Shown here in pieces: positions 5,650 through 6,789 of a stretch of DNA of 6,789 nt. Each line of letters opens with the position of its first letter. Within the stretch, counting starts at the first letter, position 1. The position numbers were made by a program, and so were the translations under genes. Under the pieces are notes generated by a model. The model was not told the origin of the DNA and ran no database searches. It saw nothing but the letters and a program-made list of their open reading frames with translations. The stretch lies in the NCBI GenBank assembly GCA_002427975.1, contig DIZT01000317.1, positions 4,273 to 11,061 of the forward strand, in the 5' to 3' direction. This stretch comes from Micrococcaceae bacterium UBA6021. GTDB taxonomy: Bacteria; Actinomycetota; Actinomycetes; Actinomycetales; Micrococcaceae.

Positions 5650-6012
5650 ATGACCATCATCCAAAACAGCCTCTCCCCCATCCAGGTACGGGAGCTCAAC
5701 TCCGGAGCAGCGGGCGCCGCAGCTAAAGGCTCCTTAGCACCTGCCAATGCAGGATTGGCGGCATGTACATGCCGACGACAGCAGGCCCCAGAGCCCGCTG
5801 GCAACGTTGTGGAACTGTACCCCAGTGCCAGCGAGCCGGAGAAGCGCCGGCGCCGGCTCTCAGGTTCGGAGGCTGGAATGGCAACGGCCGAGTATGCCAT
5901 AGCCACCCTGGCCGCTGTGGGCTTCGCCGGACTGCTCGTTTTCATTCTCCGCAGTGACGAAGTACGCGGATTCCTGCTGAACCTCATCCGCACGGCGCTG
6001 GCCTTGCCATGA
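5650..6012 (+). CDS. DUF4244 family Flp-like pilin of the Tad operon
   Basis: This 120-residue protein of the DUF4244 family occupies the pilin slot of actinobacterial tad operons and is the probable pilus subunit. A basic patch KRRRR (65-69) precedes SGSEAG at 71-76, followed by MATAEYAIATLAAVGFAGLLVFIL (77-100). This fits a prepilin-peptidase site after G76, with the diagnostic Glu at +5 (E81) and the single hydrophobic helix that packs in pilus fibres. The mature chain would be 44 residues, the size of Flp pilins. The leader is exceptionally long and contains a C39-T-C41 pair. The ATG at 5650 is preceded by GAAGGG about 12 bases upstream; the open frame to 5437 is rejected because it runs into tadC. 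Its stop overlaps an ATG for tadE. The processing enzyme (TadV/prepilin peptidase) is not in the window. Confidence 0.87.
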   Translation: MTIIQNSLSPIQVRELNSGAAGAAAKGSLAPANAGLAACTCRRQQAPEPAGNVVELYPSASEPEKRRRRLSGSEAGMATAEYAIATLAAVGFAGLLVFILRSDEVRGFLLNLIRTALALP

Positions 6013-6563
6013 GTCCGACGCCGGCAGCGCTGCACCGGGGAAGTCGCCGGGGCAGTCACCAGGGCGGCAACCCGGACCTCGGCCGGGACCGCGTTCAGAA
6101 CCAAGGCGGTGTCAGCGGCGGGAGGCTGGGATTGGTGGCCTCGTTCAGTTGCAGGCGTCGTGGGTGGGGGAATGCCCGCGGCGCCGTGACGGCGGAGTTC
6201 GCGGTGGCGCTGCCGGCAGTCCTGTTGCTCCTCGCCCTGTTGCTGGCCGGGGCGGCCGGTGGGGTGACCCAGCTCAGGCTTGAGGAGGCGGCGCGTGCCG
6301 GCGCCAGGGCCTTGGCCCGCGGCGAGGACCCGGCAGCGGTGCAGGGGATCGTCAGGACGTTGGCGGGGATATCGGCAACCGCCTCCGTTGCCGCTGACGG
6401 CGAGTGGCTCAGTGTCACAGTGGCCGACAGGGTGGGCGGCCCGTTCGGGTCAACTGTGCCGTGGACGCTCACGGCCAAGGCCACTACACGGAGCGAGACG
6501 CCGGCCGCCTCACCGACTCCGCAGTTCAAGCCGGTTCGGGCCCCGGCGGAGGCGGCGGCGTGA
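6009..6563 (+). CDS. tadE: TadE-like pseudopilin
   Basis: This is a TadE-family minor pseudopilin, expected to be processed by the prepilin peptidase and to act in pilus assembly at the membrane. The core is RGAVTAEFAVALPAVLLLLA (57-76): cleavage after G58 would leave AVTAE, with Glu at +5 (E63). A membrane helix runs to about 88, followed by QLRLEEAARAGARALARGED (88-107), characteristic of actinobacterial TadE. The C-terminal 70 residues contain ASVAADGEWLSVTVADRV, a beta-rich extracytoplasmic part, and then an Ala/Pro-rich tail. The coordinates use the ATG that overlaps the pilin stop, giving 184 residues. An internal start at TTG 6132 or GTG 6135, with GGAGG at 6121-6125, would give about 142 residues and a more usual leader. 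The family call does not depend on this choice. Confidence 0.87.
   Translation: MSPTPAALHRGSRRGSHQGGNPDLGRDRVQNQGGVSGGRLGLVASFSCRRRGWGNARGAVTAEFAVALPAVLLLLALLLAGAAGGVTQLRLEEAARAGARALARGEDPAAVQGIVRTLAGISATASVAADGEWLSVTVADRVGGPFGSTVPWTLTAKATTRSETPAASPTPQFKPVRAPAEAAA
6121..6125 (+). promoter_or_regulatory. Strong internal ribosome site in front of an alternative tadE start
   Basis: GGAGG lies six bases before TTG 6132 and nine before GTG 6135, both in the tadE frame. No comparable ribosome site precedes the ATG at 6009. Confidence 0.45.
6548..6552 (+). promoter_or_regulatory. Ribosome binding site for the last gene
   Basis: GGAGG sits seven bases before the GTG at 6560 and supports a non-ATG start that overlaps the tadE stop. 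Confidence 0.55.
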
Positions 6564-6770
6564 GCGTGCAATTCCGGGACCACCCGGAGCGCGGCTCGGG
6601 AACAGTCCTGGCAGCGGGACTGGCAATCGTTGTCATCATGGCGATGGCCCTGATGCTGCTGTTGGCACAGTCGGCGGTGATGGCGAGCAGGGCAGCGGCA
6701 GCGGCGGACCTTGCGGCCCTTGCCGCGGCCGACGCCCTGCGCGGGATTACGTCCGGGGACCCCTGTACAG
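6560..6770 (+). CDS. Rv3654c-type TadE/TadG-like protein, 3' end missing
   Basis: These are the first 70 codons of the small Rv3654c-like protein that closes actinobacterial tad operons (annotated 'helicase/secretion neighborhood TadE-like'). ERGSGTVLAAGLAIVVIMAMALMLLLAQSAVMASRAAAAADLAALAAAD (10-58) combines a Gly-containing, pseudopilin-like site near 12-14, a single membrane helix and the conserved AAADLAALAAAD segment that follows it. The protein is usually about 110-140 residues, so roughly half is missing. The GTG at 6560 overlaps the tadE stop (GTGA) and has GGAGG seven bases upstream; a second in-frame GTG at 6566 is possible. The coding sequence is cut by adapter sequence at 6771, so residues from codon 71 onward in the window are artefactual. 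Its role is not established; a minor pseudopilin or secreted pilus-associated protein is likely. Confidence 0.82.
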
Positions 6771-6789
6771 CTGTCTCTTATACACATCT
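6771..6789. other. Tn5/Nextera mosaic-end adapter (sequencing artefact)
   Basis: The last 19 bases are CTGTCTCTTATACACATCT, identical to the reverse complement of the Tn5 mosaic end used in Nextera libraries. An exact 19-base match exactly at the end of the sequence, interrupting an intact reading frame, shows untrimmed adapter rather than genomic DNA. A spurious reverse frame here begins MCIRDS, which is the adapter's translation. Confidence 0.97.

Noticed and set aside
1..6770. CRISPR arrays, tRNA or rRNA genes, insertion sequences, phage or defence genes
   Set aside because: None was seen: no regularly spaced direct repeats, no tRNA-like cloverleaf, no transposase motifs, and the whole window is explained by the genes listed.
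6095..6787. Minus-strand open frame of 230 codons at the right end
   Set aside because: Its start codon is inside the sequencing adapter (MCIRDS) and the rest is antisense to tadE and the Rv3654c-like gene.

Overview
The window is high-GC DNA from an actinobacterium. The gene families and their order fit a member of the Micrococcaceae (Arthrobacter/Pseudarthrobacter-like); this placement is an inference from gene content and protein flavour, not from a search. It looks like one end-to-end contig: both outermost genes are cut, and the last 19 bases (6771-6789) match the Tn5/Nextera mosaic-end adapter exactly. Native sequence therefore stops at 6770.

Left region (1-992, minus strand): the N-terminal 330 codons of a family-A DNA polymerase of the kind annotated in Actinobacteria as 'bifunctional 3'-5' exonuclease/DNA polymerase'. 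It is truncated by the left edge just before polymerase motif A. Divergent from it lies a small helix-turn-helix protein (1155-1355). The gap between them holds two near-identical 16-bp palindromes of the form GTCAAC-N4-GTTGAC. These overlap the -35 and -10 of a convincing plus-strand promoter, the layout of an autorepressor operator.

Right region (1478-6770, plus strand): an actinobacterial tight-adherence (Tad/Flp) pilus operon in canonical order. It runs ssd (CpaE/TadZ-like ATPase), tadA (secretion ATPase), tadB and tadC (inner-membrane platform), a DUF4244 Flp-like pilin, tadE (pseudopilin), and the start of a Rv3654c-type TadE/TadG-like protein. Four-base stop/start overlaps (GTGA or ATGA) join ssd-tadA, tadA-tadB, tadB-tadC, pilin-tadE and tadE-Rv3654c-like, so the operon is probably translationally coupled. 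The only internal break is a 140-bp gap in front of the pilin gene. TadA would power assembly on the TadB/TadC platform, the pilin and pseudopilins would be the substrates, and Ssd would position the machine or affect septation. No prepilin peptidase lies in the window.

No wholly new system was found. The points most worth following are the paired operator/promoter next to the small HTH gene, exact or near DnaA boxes in both non-coding gaps of the pilus operon, a lysine-less Walker A in Ssd, a 76-residue leader on the pilin, an ambiguous tadE start, and the terminal adapter.
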